In this document: positions 63,265 to 64,000 of the stretch, in pieces
Layout of the letters: every line of letters starts with the position of its first letter
How positions within the stretch are numbered: position 1 is the stretch's first letter
Source of the DNA: Epiperipatus broadwayi
Lineage: Eukaryota; Onychophora; Udeonychophora; Euonychophora; Peripatidae
Reading direction: 5' to 3'
Assembly: GCA_028023455.1 (NCBI GenBank)
Contig: JAQFVV010006270.1
Span: forward strand, 4,804,834-4,868,833
Length of the DNA: 64,000 bases
The notes under the pieces: model-generated
The model's input: the letters and a program-made list of their open reading frames with translations, nothing else
What the model was told of the DNA's origin: nothing
Database searches by the model: none
Translations under genes and position numbers: made by a program

Positions 63265-64000
63265 GTGACTAACATAATTTAAATATTTATCAGTTTTCTA
63301 TTTTATTAAAAGTTAAATATAAATGTGATTATAATAATAAAAATAAATAAGCACATATATAAAAAAGAGAGTTCTGTGTTATAAAAAATTCACCTGCATT
63401 AAAAGAAAAATACATTTTAAACATTTATGTATACAATTTGAATTTACCTGTTTAGAAATTATTTGAAAAAAAAAAATTAAATAGAAAAACACGAAATCAA
63501 CGAGTAGAAGAATGGTTGTTTAGACACTGGCAAATGTATGTTTGAACGATATAATTTTTAAAAAAATTAATAATGTTAGTATAAAATTTAACTAACAGAA
63601 GTGATATCAGATTAGCTAATTTATAAAGATAATTGCCAAATTGTTAATTTCTCTGAACGTGCTGTTCTAAAGATTTATATATGTGTGTGTGCTGTGTATT
63701 CAGCTATGAGGCTGACCGCCAACAATTATCACAAATGTATTAATTACCCCAAACGTTATTAAATAAGAATAAATACATTTATTTACATATTATTGTGATG
63801 TACTTGATTTAATGTGACTTATGAGAAATAACCAAACACATCCAATTCAAGTAACTATTACTCTCTTGCATGAAATTAAGATATCTCACTTGTCAGATAC
63901 AAGATTTTATTAGTATAAAAATTAACAAGCATTTGTAAACAGGATTATAAGTAGTTTACTAGCGCCTGTAAGGCTTACAAAAATAATAATAAGACAGGTA
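63265..64000. other. AT-rich DNA, no gene recognised
   Basis: Nothing supportable up to the window end. Confidence 0.5.

Overview
This is a very AT-rich eukaryotic window in which I can support no intact protein-coding host gene. Almost everything recognisable is a mobile element, mostly decayed and often nested. The mixture (mariner, Merlin, a SPIN-type hAT element, a Ty3/gypsy LTR element, non-LTR retrotransposon fragments, tRNA-derived SINEs, hammerhead-bearing repeats) points to an invertebrate animal nuclear genome. Low GC together with Merlin and SPIN would fit a mollusc or flatworm, but this is inference and I cannot name the species.

Layout. 0-9 kb: a tandem pair of ~230 bp repeats, a complete but dead mariner (787-2190), a SINE inside a foldback (3.2-3.6 kb), several foldback elements, a Merlin transposase pseudogene (6457-7103) cut by a hammerhead-bearing repeat, and a second SINE. 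9-16 kb: mostly featureless AT-rich DNA with a foldback carrying hammerhead-like motifs (11.2-11.4 kb) and an inverted cluster of the hammerhead repeat (13.0-13.8 kb). 16-23 kb: no coding signal; a TATA/CCAAT motif and AATAAA motifs are noted. 23-26 kb: a possible Penelope-like tail, a ~500 bp direct repeat pair and a foldback hammerhead repeat. 26-40 kb: a TATA-type promoter candidate, a SPIN insertion with perfect 8 bp TSD (29953-30136), more hammerhead repeats, two SINEs, a TIR-bounded DNA transposon (36.3-37.5 kb) and a twin-primed LINE (39215-40681) containing an 843 bp foldback. 40-57 kb: fragments of two LINE families, more hammerhead repeats (including a 1.56 kb inverted/tandem array at 53.3-54.9 kb) and a SINE. 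57-62 kb: a decayed Ty3/gypsy element with both LTRs, PBS, PPT and TSD, inserted inside a hammerhead repeat. 62-64 kb: another hammerhead repeat and AT-rich DNA.

The most interesting system is a family of short non-coding repeats, about a dozen copies on both strands, each carrying a motif that folds as a type I hammerhead ribozyme: CTGATGA, a short stem II, GAAAC, a two-base loop, GTC, and two blocks of stem I that pair across the motif. Several copies are bounded by 11-14 bp target-site duplications and have an inverted 5' segment, as expected for RNA-templated insertion. One array holds two head-to-tail ribozymes whose predicted cleavage sites lie 440 nt apart. This is the architecture of a retrozyme-type element (a non-autonomous retroelement that makes circular RNA), possibly mobilised by a Penelope-like element or LINE whose fragments are also present.
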